A stretch of 64,000 nt of DNA from Leucocoprinus leucothites (GCA_013368445.1 JAACJO010000032.1:124001-188000), one strand, 5' to 3'; positions 1 through 11,243 are shown, counted from the first letter of the stretch. The notes: generated by a model from the letters alone, not told the origin. Made by a program: numbers and translations.

Positions 1-298
1 ATGCGAAATTGGACAAATAACATGTAAATATCACAAAGCTCACAATACGATGATAAATGAATAAACAGATAAACGAAAAGTAAATAGACAATGACAAATG
101 CGATGTGATGGAGAACGATAAACATAAATGGAATGGTGGAAACAAATATGAGCGCAAATGAAAGGAGGATAGAATGATGAGTGGAGACAGGCTGCAAAAT
201 ATTTATAGAAATGATAGATAATGAAAAATTGCGGGAATTGGAAATCGAAAAAATAGTCAGAGATCAAATCAGAGAGGTCACGATCGCAGATTGTGACA
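1..298 (-). repeat. 3' LTR of the gypsy element (partial)
   Basis: Matches 7459-7756 base for base in length. Its outer 5' edge on the minus strand begins TGTCACAATC (plus 298 downward), a standard TG start. The rest runs off the window at position 1. Confidence 0.9.
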
Positions 299-313
299 GT
301 ATTCCCCCTTTAG
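299..313 (-). other. Polypurine tract of the gypsy element
   Basis: On the minus strand the bases just before the 3' LTR read AAAGGGGGAATAC, a purine-rich primer for plus-strand DNA synthesis, directly abutting the TGTCACA start of the LTR. This fixes the LTR edge and the element's orientation. Confidence 0.75.
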
Positions 314-378
314 GACCAAGCCCTTGAGGACTTACTGATCCTTGATCCCTTATCAAGATCATCTTGCCTCCTACCACC

Positions 379-1584
379 ATGGCTCCCTGCTCCTCGAAGA
401 AAACCCCCGACCTAAGCACAATGACCAATGACAAACTCATGGCCGAGATTCAACGTCAGAACACCAAACAGGGAGTGAACATACAGCCAGCGATGGCTGT
501 GGTGTCGGGAATGACAATGAGTCAACCTAGCAACAGTGCGACAACGAATCCAGCTTCTACTGTGACACAAATGACCACTAGATCGCAACAGATAGTCCGA
601 AGCGATGATGACAATGATGATGAAGAGGAAGAGTCGCAGATATCATTGAAGGGTAAGGGGAGAGCACCAACAAGGGCATCAATGTCGGGAACACACAAAG
701 TAATGGATCATGTATCCATTCCTGTTGCGATGTCGAGTAGGGCTTTGTCAAGCTTCACTTGGAAGAAGAATGGTGCCTGTCAGCAGAACCCGACTGATGG
801 GCTACCTTACCAAAAGAGTTACATGATGTGTTTGCAATGCATTGCTGGGCAGCGGGAGTGTAAGTCACAGTGTGGATTAGGGAAATGTACATATTGTGCG
901 CAAGCAAAGAAGGGGTGTTACAATCTGCAGGATGATCTGAAGAAGGAGGCCTCTAGTCAAGGAGTGAGCTTGTCACTGATCAGAACAACAGCATCAAAAA
1001 AACGAAAAATAACGGCGCCTCCCATGAGTCAACCATTGCTATTGAGCTCCAGTGATTGGGGATCAAGTTTTGCACCACCTCTACCCACTCAACCATCATC
1101 CTCTTTGCAGTGGAATCTGCCTGAAATCCCGCCTGCTGTGGATGATGATACATTTGGAGCGATAGAGATCAGGTCACCCGCAATAATCACTGAACAGGAC
1201 ACTAGGATGGTGGTAAGTTCGTTCACAGATATGTAATGCAATGTTACTAAAATCGCAATGAAGTCTCCTCAGCCCCTTCTGCCCCAACTATCACGGGCTC
1301 CCGGTCATTCCCCAAGTCTTTCGTGAGAAGTTGCACGATTATCATCAGCAGTGGACAATCTGGAGATCACGATGAGAGAAAATACGCAGGTGCAACTTCA
1401 GAATCAGGTTATGTTGCAACAGCAGGTTAGTGTGTTGGATAAGCAGGTGTTGGCATCGAGGGAGACTACGAGGGTGTTACAGGCGCATGGAAGGACACTT
1501 GAGAGGCTCGTGGCGATTGAGGAGGCGAAGCTAGCGACGGCGCCGGGATTGAAGGATGGTGCAGGATGTGGGTATCAGAAATGA
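379..1584 (+). pseudogene. Antisense gene inside the gypsy element: Zn2Cys6-like plus coiled-coil protein, one intron, one nonsense codon
   Basis: Plus-strand gene lying between pol and the 3' LTR of a minus-strand element. The start ATG at 379 has a strong context (CACCATGG). Exon 1 (379-1212, 278 codons) has a Ser/Thr/Gln-rich N-terminus, an acidic run (DDDNDDEEEE) and a cysteine block spaced C-x2-C-x6-C-x8-C-x2-C-x6-C with one extra Cys in the linker, the spacing of fungal Zn2Cys6 binuclear clusters. A basic KKRK follows. A 60-nt intron (GTAAGT at 1213, CAG at 1270-1272) joins in phase 0 to exon 2 (1273-1584), which carries a Gln/Leu-rich coiled-coil segment. A TGA at 1324-1326, likely CGA originally, breaks exon 2. 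DNA or RNA binding is inferred from the cysteine spacing only. Host capture versus an element-encoded accessory gene is open. Confidence 0.7.
1213..1272 (+). other. Predicted intron of the antisense gene (60 nt)
   Basis: GTAAGT donor and CAG acceptor, with a TTACTAAA branch-like motif about 27 nt before the acceptor. Removing it keeps phase 0 and joins two frames that are both coding-like. The size is typical of basidiomycete introns. Confidence 0.6.
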
Positions 1585-1884
1585 GGGAAGGAGGGAGTAG
1601 AAAGGGAAAGGATTATAAAGAAAGGACTATGAAGATCACTGTCATCATTGTTGTCTCTGCTTTTAATGAAGAATAATTGTATACTACTCGAATGTTTTTC
1701 TTTTGGTTTTTCTTGTTTTGTAATAAATGATATCTTGATGGAATGAAGTGAGTATGGTGTGAAAGAAAAGGAAAGCGAAAATGAGATGTTAAGGACTGGG
1801 AATATTGACTTGGAATGAAAAGGAATGTTGCAAAAAACATGCAAAAGAATGTCTGTAAAAGATTGAAAATGATACTGAGTAGTT
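1585..1884. other. Spacer between the convergent ends of the antisense gene and pol
   Basis: AT-rich stretch holding the 3' untranslated parts of both the plus-strand antisense gene and minus-strand pol. I see no further coding frame or repeat in it. Confidence 0.5.
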
Positions 1885-4800
1885 TTAAAGTGAAGAGAGA
1901 GGTCCAGGTTTATCGGGGTACATGCAGTGGAAGTCGGAAACTAGGTCTATGGCATGTTTGAGCTCTGTCACAGGTAACCACAACTCTGCTTCATCCGTAT
2001 CTTCGTAACCAAGCCATACTACTTTGTAAAGGAGTTTACAAGTGCGTTGATGTTGATCAATCTTTGAATCAACGATGCAATCAACTTCGTATTCTTGTTC
2101 TCCATCAACCTCCACTGCAGATGGTGGTGATGCGACGCGATTTGGAATGGAGCTAGGGGTGAAAGGTTCAAGCATGGAAACATGGAATACAGGATGAACA
2201 GCACGCATAGAGTCAGGAAGTCAAAGAGTAAAAGAATGTGAACCTGGTTGGGAAATAATTTCGTAGGGTCCAAGGTATTTTTCAGAGAGTTTCTTCAAAG
2301 GTCTCGTTGTGCAGAAGTACTGCGCTTTGACAAAGACCTTATCACCAATCTTAAATGCAGGTGCAACAAGACGGCGATCATCAGCATTGGCCTGATAGCG
2401 ATGGTGGGCATGAGCGATTTCCGACTTGAGAGTTGAATGTAGTTCGTCTAAATCCACAGCGAAGTCGCAAGCATGAGCTGATGCGAGATCCCTCTCAGGG
2501 TGAACTGTGATATTAGGGTGGTAACCTTTATTAGCAAAGAACGGAGAGATACCAGTGGTAGTGGAAGGAGAATTATTGAAAGTGAACTCAGCTATAGGTA
2601 ATAGGTCAGACCAATTACTCTGTTGGTAGTTGCAATAAATGCGCAAGTACTGTTCAAGAGTTTGGTTAGTTTGTTCAGTCTGACCGTCACCTTCAGGATG
2701 ATAACCTAACATGAAGTGTAACTTCATGTCCAAAGCTTCTCCTAGCAATTGGAAAAAGTGTGAAACAAATTCTGAACCACGATCAGAGGTAACATTAGCA
2801 GGGATACCATGTTTGGAGAAGACATGAATGACAAAGAGTTTAGCAAGTTCTGTGGAAGTAATGGTATTATGAGTTGGAATGAAAATTGCTTGTTTGGTTA
2901 GCCTATCCACAATGACCAGAATTGAGTCAAACCCTGAGGACTTTGGAAGTTTTTCAATGAAATCCATAGAAATTGAATCCTAAGGTCGCGATGGTATGGG
3001 AAGTTGCTTGAGAGTTCCATAGGGACAATGGTGTCGAGCTTTCGATCTTGAACAGGTAACACAACTTTTGCAGTAATCCTTGACAAAGTCGTGGATACTT
3101 GGCCATGTATACTCACAGCGAACAAGTTCTAGAGTTTTGTTTTGACCGAAATGGCCAGTGAGTGCATGGTCGTGATAGTACTGCAAAATGCGCAAATGAA
3201 GATCATTAGTATTGGGAACATAGATTCTACCATCAAGTAACAAGAAACCCTCGGAGTCTTTGGACCAGCGACCCTCTGGATGAGCGAAATGATTGGAAAC
3301 AGAATTGTCAGTGGAAATAGCAGAAAGAATGTCTGTGCGAAGTTGTGAAATGTCCATAATAAGACCAGCACACAGCACAGGTGTATAAAGATACGAAGCA
3401 CAAATAGAAGTAGAAAGTTGTTTGTTAGTAAAGACAGGTCGGAAATTGTGAGGATTAACTGTGGTGTAGCCATTATTCCCCCCTTTTGGGTAGACGTCCC
3501 AATGTCTAGTTAGGGCATCTGGTTTTGTTCCAAGCTTACCAGGTCTAAATTGAATAACAAGGTTGAACTGCGATAAGAACTCGGACCATCTGGCTTGTCT
3601 GTGCGTTAGTATCTTTGTGGTAGAGAAATACTCAAGGTTCCTATGATCGGTGACCACATCGATAGGAAGCACAGCGCCTTCAAGATAATGGTGCCAGATT
3701 TGGAATGCTTCAAAAATTGCAAGCAGTTCCTTGTCATGGGTGTCATAGTTGAGCTCGGATGTGGAAAATGTACAGGAATGAAAAGTGATAGGGTGAATAT
3801 CTCCATCAGGAGCAATGATAGAGAGTATAGCTGCCAGGGCATAGTCAGAGGCATCGGTTTCCACAATAATTTGTGTATCAGGAATCCAATGGGTAAGAAC
3901 TGGTGCATGTGTAAAGGCCTCCTTGAGGGAGTTAAAAGCCTTGTGAGCTTTTTCGTCGAAGTTCCACTGTATGTGTTTTCGTGTGAGGTGAGTTAGTGGT
4001 ACAACAATATCAGAATAACCATAAATGAAATGATGATAGAAGTTTGCAAAACCAAGGAAGGATTGTATGTCCTTGACCTTCTTTGGTTCAGGCCAGTCCT
4101 GGATAGTTTTCACCTTTTCTTCTGACATTTTCAGACCGTCTGGAGAAAGAATGTAGCTGAGGTATTTGACTGTGTCAGTATGGAACTTGCATTTGTCAGC
4201 GCGAGTATAAAGGCTGTTTTGGCGCAACCTTTTAAGGACTTCACAAATGTGTTTGCGATGCGAATTAATGTCCTCCAAATATATAAGAATATTGTCAAGA
4301 TAAACGGTTATGCACATATCAAGAAGATCCTGGAAAATGTCATTCATGAATCGCTGGAAGGCAGCAGGAGCATTGGTGAGACTGAAAGGCATCACAAGCC
4401 ACTCAAATGAACCATAGCAAGTGCGGAATGCAGTTTTCCACTCATCGCCTTCAGCAATACAAACCAAATGATAAGCATGTCGGAGATCAATCTTGGTATA
4501 GATACCAGCCTTTTGCGGAGAGTCCAGCAAGTCAGAAATGAGTGGTAGTGGGTAGCGATCTTTCCTAGTGATCCAGTTAAGACCACAGAAATCAACACAG
4601 AGTCGAAGAGAGCCATCTTTCTTCTTGATGAAGAGAACAGGAGCACCATGAGGAGAATTAGAAGGTTGAATAAAACCAATGGAAAGATTTTCGTCAATGA
4701 ATTCTTGGAGTGCAGCAAGCTCAACCTGCAAAAGCAAATAAATCGTTCTGACAGGAGGAGAAGTGCCTTCCTCGAAATTAATGCACAAGTCATAAGGTTG

Positions 4801-5588
4801 GTGAGGTGGAAGACTGTCAGCATGGGATTTGCTGAAAACATCTGCGAATTCATGATATTCCAAAGGAACATTAGAAAGGTTGATGGGATCCTGCAAAGAA
4901 GAAGAAGCAGCTCCAGCCACAGATGAGTGCTGGAGATCCAGACCAAAACACATAGAGCCAGGTTGACAACAGACACGTGCAAATGCAGCTGCACCAATCA
5001 GTCGAACATCAGGTCGAGAAGGAGAAGAATCAGGAACTGGTGAGATTGTATCAGGAGCCAGCAATTCGGCAGAGATAGGCATGCAGACAGAAGGAGTAGC
5101 AAGATCTGATTGCAGAGTAGATCGGAAAGCGATTTGACCTGAAACCCAATCAATCAACAGATTGTAGTGGGCAAGCCAATTATGTCCAAGAACCACAGAG
5201 CAAGACGGATCAAGCCAAGTGACATAGAAGTCCAGATTTATACATTCACCAGTTGGAAATGAGATAGGGATTTTCGCAGTCTCTGAAATGAATGAATTAG
5301 ATGAACCATCAAACAATTGCAACTCTATGGGAGGAATTGGAATAGTGGGTACATGATATTTACAAATAAGTGAATTGTCTATGAAGCAATGAGTTGAACC
5401 ACTATCAACGAGCACAGTAAGTGAAATAGGGAGTGAAGAAGATTTGTCCAAAAGCAAAGAAGAAGTAAGTGAAATATGAAGAGAGTTCGGATCAGAAAGA
5501 GCAGATGCATTGAGTTGAATACTCTCTGAAGCACAGGAGAGTTCAATGTGATCCTCAGCCTGTGCAGAGTTCTGAGGATCACTTGCTA
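1885..5588 (-). pseudogene. pol: gypsy pol: protease, RT, RNase H, integrase, chromodomain (two nonsense codons)
   Basis: One frame throughout, entered by a -1 shift from gag. Aspartic protease motif VDSGSTHCF near 5400. RT follows with the TKIDLRHAYH motif, but the catalytic YLDD reads YLDN (Asp to Asn), which should abolish polymerisation. RNase H shows ETDASDYA and TDHRNL. Integrase has the HHCC zinc finger and DSIS-MDFIEKLP, SDRGSEF and the QTEQTNQTLEQ glutamate region, then a GPYEI-type C-terminal fold. The end is a chromodomain (YEVDCIVDSK, LLYKVVWLGYED). Stops: TAG at 2980-2982 where relatives have Trp, and TGA at 2221-2223, probably from CGA. Length is normal for a chromovirus pol. 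Non-functional. Confidence 0.93.
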
Positions 5589-5594
5589 TTTTTT
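5586..5594 (-). other. gag/pol -1 frameshift site (A6 run before the gag stop)
   Basis: On the minus strand gag ends TTG AAA AAA TAG. The pol frame is -1 relative to gag and is open from this point (IASDPQNSAQ...). A six-adenine run next to the gag stop is a plausible slippage site. An ancestral single frame with one lost base in the A run is the alternative. Confidence 0.5.
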
Positions 5595-7169
5595 CAAACT
5601 CTCAGATTGAGAGCCCAAAGGTTGCGAAGCATCCTTGGAGTCTGCGTCGGCCTTGGCTTTTCGCCCTTTAGGCTTGTTCGCGTTAGAAGAAGAAGAAGAA
5701 GTAGAATTGGAATTATTATTAGTATTACCAGACTCGTTCTTGCGAGGACAGTCATGAATCTTGTGGTTTCCACCACAGTATAAGCATTGTCCATTTGCAA
5801 TGTGACACTGATGCTCTTGAGCAGTCAGCTTACCCTCCTTGTTGAGTTTTCCGGCAAGAGGATTGGAGGGTTGTGATGAGGAAGAAGGATTCGATGATTT
5901 CTGGAATGGTTTAGGATTGTTGGAAGGAGGATTGGAAGGTGTGTTGGGCTGCTGCAATGAATTCTGCTGGTGATTGTTGTTGTTGTTCTTCCCCTTGTTT
6001 TTATTCTGCTGGTTCTGCTGGTTCTGCATATCAGGACGCGTCGAAGACTGACCTGGTTGTTCACCAGTACGCTTCTTTTCATGGACACAGGACCAGTAGT
6101 TGTTGTCGATTTGCATAGCGAGATGTCACATAGCAACAAGAGAAGAGGGTTTGCCAGTAGGAGAGCTGGAAATGATGTCGGAAATGCAATCTGGAAGGCC
6201 TCAATAATAGTGGTAAACTAGGACGTTGTCGGGCCATCCCAAGATACTAGCAAGTTGCAAGAACTCAACATTATACTTGGTTATAGTCCAGTTATGACCC
6301 ATGCGAAGGTGTTCCAACTCCTCCGCTGCCTCTGTCTCACAATCAAGGGCCCCAAAATTCTCACGCAACTCGTCTGCAAACAATGGGAAATCTTGAAACT
6401 AGGAAATGACATCCCAATTGTACTCCACTTGAAGAACCGTTTGAAAGTGCTGCTGAGCGGGTCCCTTGAAAAAGGTCATTGCAAAGCTAACCTTCACACG
6501 TTCTGTAGTGAATTGTGACGGATTAGTATTGAAGTATAAGTGGCATTGAAAAAGGAACTTGTCTAGTTTCTGAGGCTTGGAGCCGTCAAATGTGTTGGGC
6601 TCTTTAGCCTGAATGTGTTCTGTTTTAATGACAGGCTGGGGAGTATGGTTGCAATTTTTGAGATTAGTTGCAAAATGATCTATAATGTTCAGGAATCATT
6701 CTTCAGGGTCTGGGTTTTGATGATGGCGGCAATGAGGAGGCTCGTCAGGCTCATCCTCTGGGTCACCTTCATCATCAGGGTCATCATCGGGAGGACCTCC
6801 ATTGCCATCTCCACCTCCTGCATTAGCACCATCATTATCCAAATGTTCATCATCCTGACCCAAATCTTCAAGTTCGAAAAATTGGGTATTGCCCTCTGGT
6901 TCTTGTGCATTATTCTCCTCTTCTTCCTCGTTGTCTTCATTATGGTCAACACTGACCTGGTTGCACTCAGGCTGGGGTTCATCTTCTTCGGACTCATGAA
7001 TAGTCATATGTGAAGCTTCACGCCCATTTCGAGGTGGACCTGAAAACCGAGGAGTAGAAGGAGTGCCATCTCTACCATGAGTAGAAGGTGTGTGTTAAGA
7101 GGGAAGTGGATGATTCTGGACAGAAATACCACGAGTACGAGCAGTATTGTGAGTAAGTGTTGTAGACAT
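5586..7169 (-). pseudogene. gag: gypsy gag with CCHC zinc knuckle (several nonsense codons)
   Basis: The start ATG at 7169 (MSTTLTHNTART) keeps the frame of every downstream piece. N-terminal acidic region (DEPDEPP, EEDEPQ), then the capsid core around 6383-6201 (DELRENFGALD, EFLQLASILGWPD, typical retrotrans_gag), then an Asn/Gln-rich linker and the nucleocapsid knuckle CLYCGGNHKIHDC (C-x2-C-x4-H-x4-C) near 5750. In-frame stops at 7095-7097, 6696-6698, 6201-6203 and just upstream of 6116 disable it. Capsid and RNA packaging role by family. Confidence 0.85.
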
Positions 7170-7458
7170 ATTAAGAGAACAATACCAAAAGTTGGGAATT
7201 CTGAATATACTGTCAAGATTTGCGAAATACCGGTGCTTACTAAGCATGCGAAAGTTACAGAGAGGTTGGTCGTTGGCTTCAGCATATGTGCTGTGCCCTT
7301 CCAATATCAGATTGACTGATTTGGTCTACGAGGAAAATGACAGGCAGTGCGAATTGGAATTCAACACTGAAGGAATAACGGACAGAGAATTCAGAGTGGA
7401 ATCTTAGTCAATATTCAGAATGAATAATACATGAGCTAGTAGCGACATATTTAAGATA
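7170..7458 (-). other. Leader and inner LTR edge of the gypsy element
   Basis: Lies between the gag start and the first base with an LTR match in this window. It must hold the rest of the 5' LTR and the primer-binding site, but the partner LTR is cut by the window, so I cannot place the inner LTR edge and recognise no tRNA-complementary site. Confidence 0.5.
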
Positions 7459-7756
7459 ATGCGAAATTGGACAAATAACATGTAAATATCGTGAAGCTCA
7501 CAATGTGATGATAAACAAATAAACAGATAAACGAAAAGTAAATAGACAATGACAAATGCAACGTGATGGAGAATGATAAACATAAATGGAATGGCGGAAA
7601 CGAATATGAGCGCAAATGAAAGGAGGATAGAATGATGAGCGGAGACAGGCTGCAAAATATTTATAGAAATGATAGATAATGAAAAATTGAGGGAATTGGA
7701 AATCGAAAAAATAGTTGGAGATCAAATCGGAGAGGTCGTGATCGCAGATTGTGACA
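7459..7756 (-). repeat. 5' LTR of the gypsy element (minimum extent)
   Basis: Gapless match to 1-298; the outer edge is TGTCACA at 7756. It likely extends left of 7459. Differences from the other LTR cluster at CG/TG/CA dinucleotides (for example 7492-7495 against 34-37). Confidence 0.88.
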
Positions 7757-7890
7757 CTAAGTACCACTACCTAAGCCAAACACTGCAAAGATGGGAATAG
7801 ATAGAGTCCTGTCCAAATACAGTACATTACTCAATGGCAAAGAAACGTGGCATAGTAAGAAAATGAAACTACAAGTCCAACTTGCAGACC
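7757..7890 (-). mobile_element. G1 retroposon 3' UTR fragment (G1-a)
   Basis: Near-identical to the 3' UTR of G1-1 at about 10028-10160. The gypsy element is inserted on its left and LINE L-1 on its right, so only 134 bases remain. Non-coding. Confidence 0.8.
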
Positions 7891-9943
7891 TTTTTTTTTT
7901 TTTTTTAAATCAATGAATTTATATAGTAGTGCTTGATCACAGTCCACTTTCAACTAAATATTACAAACAGATGGTACACTATAGCAAGCTGGGGTACACA
8001 AAGCGGTTGGAGACCACTTAAGACATAGACTATACACAATTAGTCCAGCAAAATAGAAAAGACTCGAGAAAGACTATAGAACGAGGTGTTATACACAGAG
8101 ATTGGACTCAAAAGAAAAGAGAAAAGAGGAGATAAAGGAATATAGTTCACCTTCATTTGGTTCGGCAGGTACAGGGGCTTGAAGCAGCAGTGGATGCGTG
8201 TCATGATTCATGAAGGCAAAAGCAGCTGGGTTCTTTTTCAAGAACTCGATGAGGAACTTGTATTGAGGGAAGGCACATTGCACCCATTGAGTGCAGATGG
8301 GATAAAGAGGGCAGTAGCACAGGATGTGATGTCATGTTTCCAGCCAATGGCCACAGCGACAGGATTTGGGTTTGAGGGGGAAGAATCTCTCATGATAAGC
8401 TCCAATCGGAGCATGGTTTAGAATGGCCTGAGTCATATGAGTGCATAGTGATGGGGATTTGTTGGCTAAAGGAAGCCATGTGCCTCCCTTGATGTAGGTG
8501 GGAATGAGGAACTTGCAATTTTTCTTAGAGAGAAGGAAACCGTTGCTGTGGTACTTCTTCTTCCAGAATGTGGATTCCCAGGATTTCTGGCAATCATTGG
8601 TGGCTTTGCATTGCAGAAAGTTGAGTGTGGCACCTGTATGGGGAGGGGCATGTATATGTGTGGAGGTGACATCATTATGGACTTTGAGATGGGGTTTCCA
8701 ATGCCACTTGGATGGTACGTCCCAGAAGTTGATGGATCATGATGGTTTTGCTGCGAGCCAGTCGGATAGAAGCCAGCAAACTTGAATAGACTGTGAATGA
8801 CTCGAATGAATAGAGGGATCGACTGCCAGCTTGGCTGCTGGAAGACAGTTGGTGATGAGGATGATGTGGTCACACTGGAGGGAGATGGCTTTAGCGATGC
8901 TAATGTGAATGGAATAAAGTTCAGCATCCGTGGATGAAGCCCAACTGCTTGCCTGTTTTGCATGGGACACTTGTCATCCGCTGCAATATAAATGTGCCAC
9001 TGAAACCGCCTGAAGGGAACCTACAAGAGGAACAGAAGCATCAGTAACAACTGAAATATAATTATGATCAAGAGAAGAAGAGGAAAAGACTGAGTTGAGA
9101 GACAATACATGTTTGTACGTTTCATGTTTGTCTGAGTGATTGCAGGGATGGAAGTGGATGGAATCAGGATAAATGTCCATAAGACGAGATCTAGGTTTAG
9201 ATTCAAGGGCAAAAGGGGAAAATGAATCAGACAAATGAGAGAGAGAACTATCTACATCAATAATAGGGCCTTTGACTTTAGCTTTTTTAGCCGGAGTAAG
9301 AAGGCGAAGCAATTGGGGATGAGGGAGGAATTAAGAGAAAATCAGTCAGATAAAAGAGATTGTAACATGGGATTAGAGGGTAGAGTAGAGACTTGATATG
9401 ATGAACAAATGGCTAATTTATGAAGATGAAGGTGAATAGGAATAAGACTGGCGATACTTTCAGCGCCACCAGATGGAGATGTACGAAAGGCACCAGTGAT
9501 CCAAATAGCCGCATGCCTTTGCATGGATGAGAGAGACTTGAGAAGCACCTTGTTACAAGCACCTTCAAAGTACCATAGTCGAAAGCCATATGTCACCACT
9601 GGGACAACACATGACCTGTATAAGAGTTGTTTCTAAAGGGGGAGGAGGCCTCGAGTAGAATTACCCAGCATACCCATGGCTTTCACTGTGGATAATGCCT
9701 TGGTGGAATAGTATTGAGCGTGTTCCTGAAAAGAGAGTTGACAATCAAAATAAAATCCCAGGTAACGCCAAAAGCATTTTGGATGAAGGAGGGGACCACC
9801 AACATCAGACAGGTCCAGGGGTGGGTTTGAATCGTTGTGACGGCGAGAGAAGTGGAAGACTTCAGATTTGTCATGTTCAATGACTAATCCGAGGTCAGTG
9901 CATATGGAGTTAATGATGGAGTAAGCTGATTTAAGGGAAGAGG
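7891..9943 (-). mobile_element. LINE L-1, 5'-truncated
   Basis: Starts with poly(T) 7891-7906 (poly(A) tail on the minus strand), then the L 3' terminal box, 3' UTR and ORF2 sequence back into the RT palm. It ends at 9943 where the poly(T) of G1-1 begins. Its right-hand TSD (expected GTCCAACTTGCAGACC) is missing, so its true 5' end has been lost. Confidence 0.85.
8089..9943 (-). pseudogene. L-1 ORF2 C-terminal part: RT remnant, RNase H, zinc finger
   Basis: Minus-strand remnant of the LINE polymerase. Recognisable blocks: TDLGLVIEHDKSEVFH after the RT active site, PAKKAKVKGPIIDVDSS, RNase H first Asp in VVTDASVP (near 9040), Glu in STDAELYSIH, Asp in LITNCLPAAKL (Asp to Asn here), and a C-terminal Cys/His finger ahead of the stop at 8089-8091. 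Several frame breaks and stops, including a TGA where paralogues have CGA. Confidence 0.8.
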
Positions 9944-10240
9944 TTTTTTTATTTATTTAAAAAAAATCAATGATTTATTACGCAGTGCCTGGTCTCAGTC
10001 TGCACCCGCCAACAAAGTACAGGACCTAAGTACTGCTACCTAAGCCAAACACTACAAAGACGAGAATAGATAAAGTCCTGTCCGAATACAGTACATTACT
10101 TGATGGCAAAGAAATGTGGCATAGTAACAAAATGAAACTACAAGTCCAACTCGCAGACCTCTAACAGTAAGCTTACATGCATGTGTGGCCCCAGCAATGA
10201 AGAGACGGGGTTGGGGGATGCATTGAGGCAGGTACACGAC

Positions 10241-11213
10241 CTACCCCTGGGGCCTCCTATTGTCCTCCTTGTGATGGCTAAGCCAATCATGGTTGAACCG
10301 GTGGCACCAGAACAGGCACTTTCAATCATCAGCTGCATGGTCACCCTTGCAGTTGATACATGAGATGTGGGGACAGGGCTCCCCGGCGGGTGTGGACAGG
10401 ATAGGGGGGTTTGCCTTTGGACTCCCCTTACAGCACGATGATGTGGAGTGATGATTCTCACTTCAGTGAGGACCACCACACTAGGAATACCTGAGTGCAT
10501 GGTTGTGGCAGGTGGGGGTAGAGTGGCCAAAGCACCAGCAATGCTGGCACTGGGGGACACCGGGGTGGGCATGGGCAGGCTTAATGACAGCCTGCATACT
10601 GTTGAAGTTGAGGTACTTGTTGAGGAGCTTCTTAGCACTGGCTTCTGACTGAGAGTCCCACAGGTCAAACCAAATGGTGGTGGTGTCGGCCTTGGGGGAG
10701 TTGCACATGATGCACACAGATGAAACATCAGCAAAAGTGTCCTTGAACGGAGACAATTGCATATGGTCAGTGATGTTGATCAGCGTGGTACGGATGCCGT
10801 TCATGTGGAAGGGGAGGTCAAGGATCTTGAGATAAGACCTCGACCTGGGGCAGTGTGTCTTCAGCTCAAACGGGGCAGTGAAGACGGAGGGGATAGGAGA
10901 CTCAATGACAGTGGTATTAGAGTCCGAGGGTACACCTTGGTGATGTTTTCAACATGCAAGGATGACTTGGCGCATGAGAGGGCGTCATTGAGGAGGCGCA
11001 TGGCCTTGTGATGGAGATAAGTGATTTTGCTGGTGGCAGGTAGGCCCAGTGGTGGTCATGTGTGGCTTCTTTGCAGAGCTAGCAGTGGCAGTGGCAGCCT
11101 GATGCATTGTGGCAATGTGATCAGGGTTGAGGGAGGGGTTTGCCTGTGCTAGCTTGATAAGTGACACAGGTGGCACTGAAGCACTGGAATGGGTGGCTTC
11201 TGCAAATGAGCGG
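10241..11213 (-). pseudogene. G1-1 gag, C-terminal segment
   Basis: Contains IKLAQANPSL, the TYLHHKAM-equivalent region (damaged), NGIRTT..FKDTFADVSSV, the IWFDLWDSQ motif and the first zinc knuckle CQHCWCFGHSTPTC. A stop follows in the second knuckle; the normal end is the TAG at 10241-10243. It continues the coding region of 45992-46876. Confidence 0.75.
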
Positions 11214-11243
11214 TTTTTTTTTTTTTTTTTTTTTTAAGTCAAA

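Larger units (their letters stand above)
1..7756 (-). mobile_element. Ty3/gypsy chromovirus, minus strand, left end cut by window
   Basis: LTR retrotransposon read on the minus strand. Order from right to left: 5' LTR, gag, pol (protease, RT, RNase H, integrase, chromodomain), an antisense gene, polypurine tract, 3' LTR. The last 298 bases of both LTRs align without gaps. I count about 19 differences by eye, all but one transitions and mostly CG versus TG/CA, so the copy is old and decayed by deamination. It sits in a G1 retroposon fragment that resumes at 7757. The chromodomain places it among chromoviruses. It is dead: gag and pol both carry nonsense codons and the RT active site is altered. 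The TSD cannot be checked because the left flank is outside the window. Confidence 0.92.

Noticed and set aside
364..378. Start at 364 for the antisense gene
   Set aside because: 364 is TTG; the first ATG is 379 in a strong initiation context.
6696..7007. Acidic 103-residue frame as a separate small gene
   Set aside because: It is in frame with upstream and downstream gag of the gypsy element; the isolated ORF is made by nonsense codons.
7077..7319. Plus-strand frames opposite gypsy gag
   Set aside because: Shadow frames with no domain, intron or start context, unlike the antisense gene at 379-1584.
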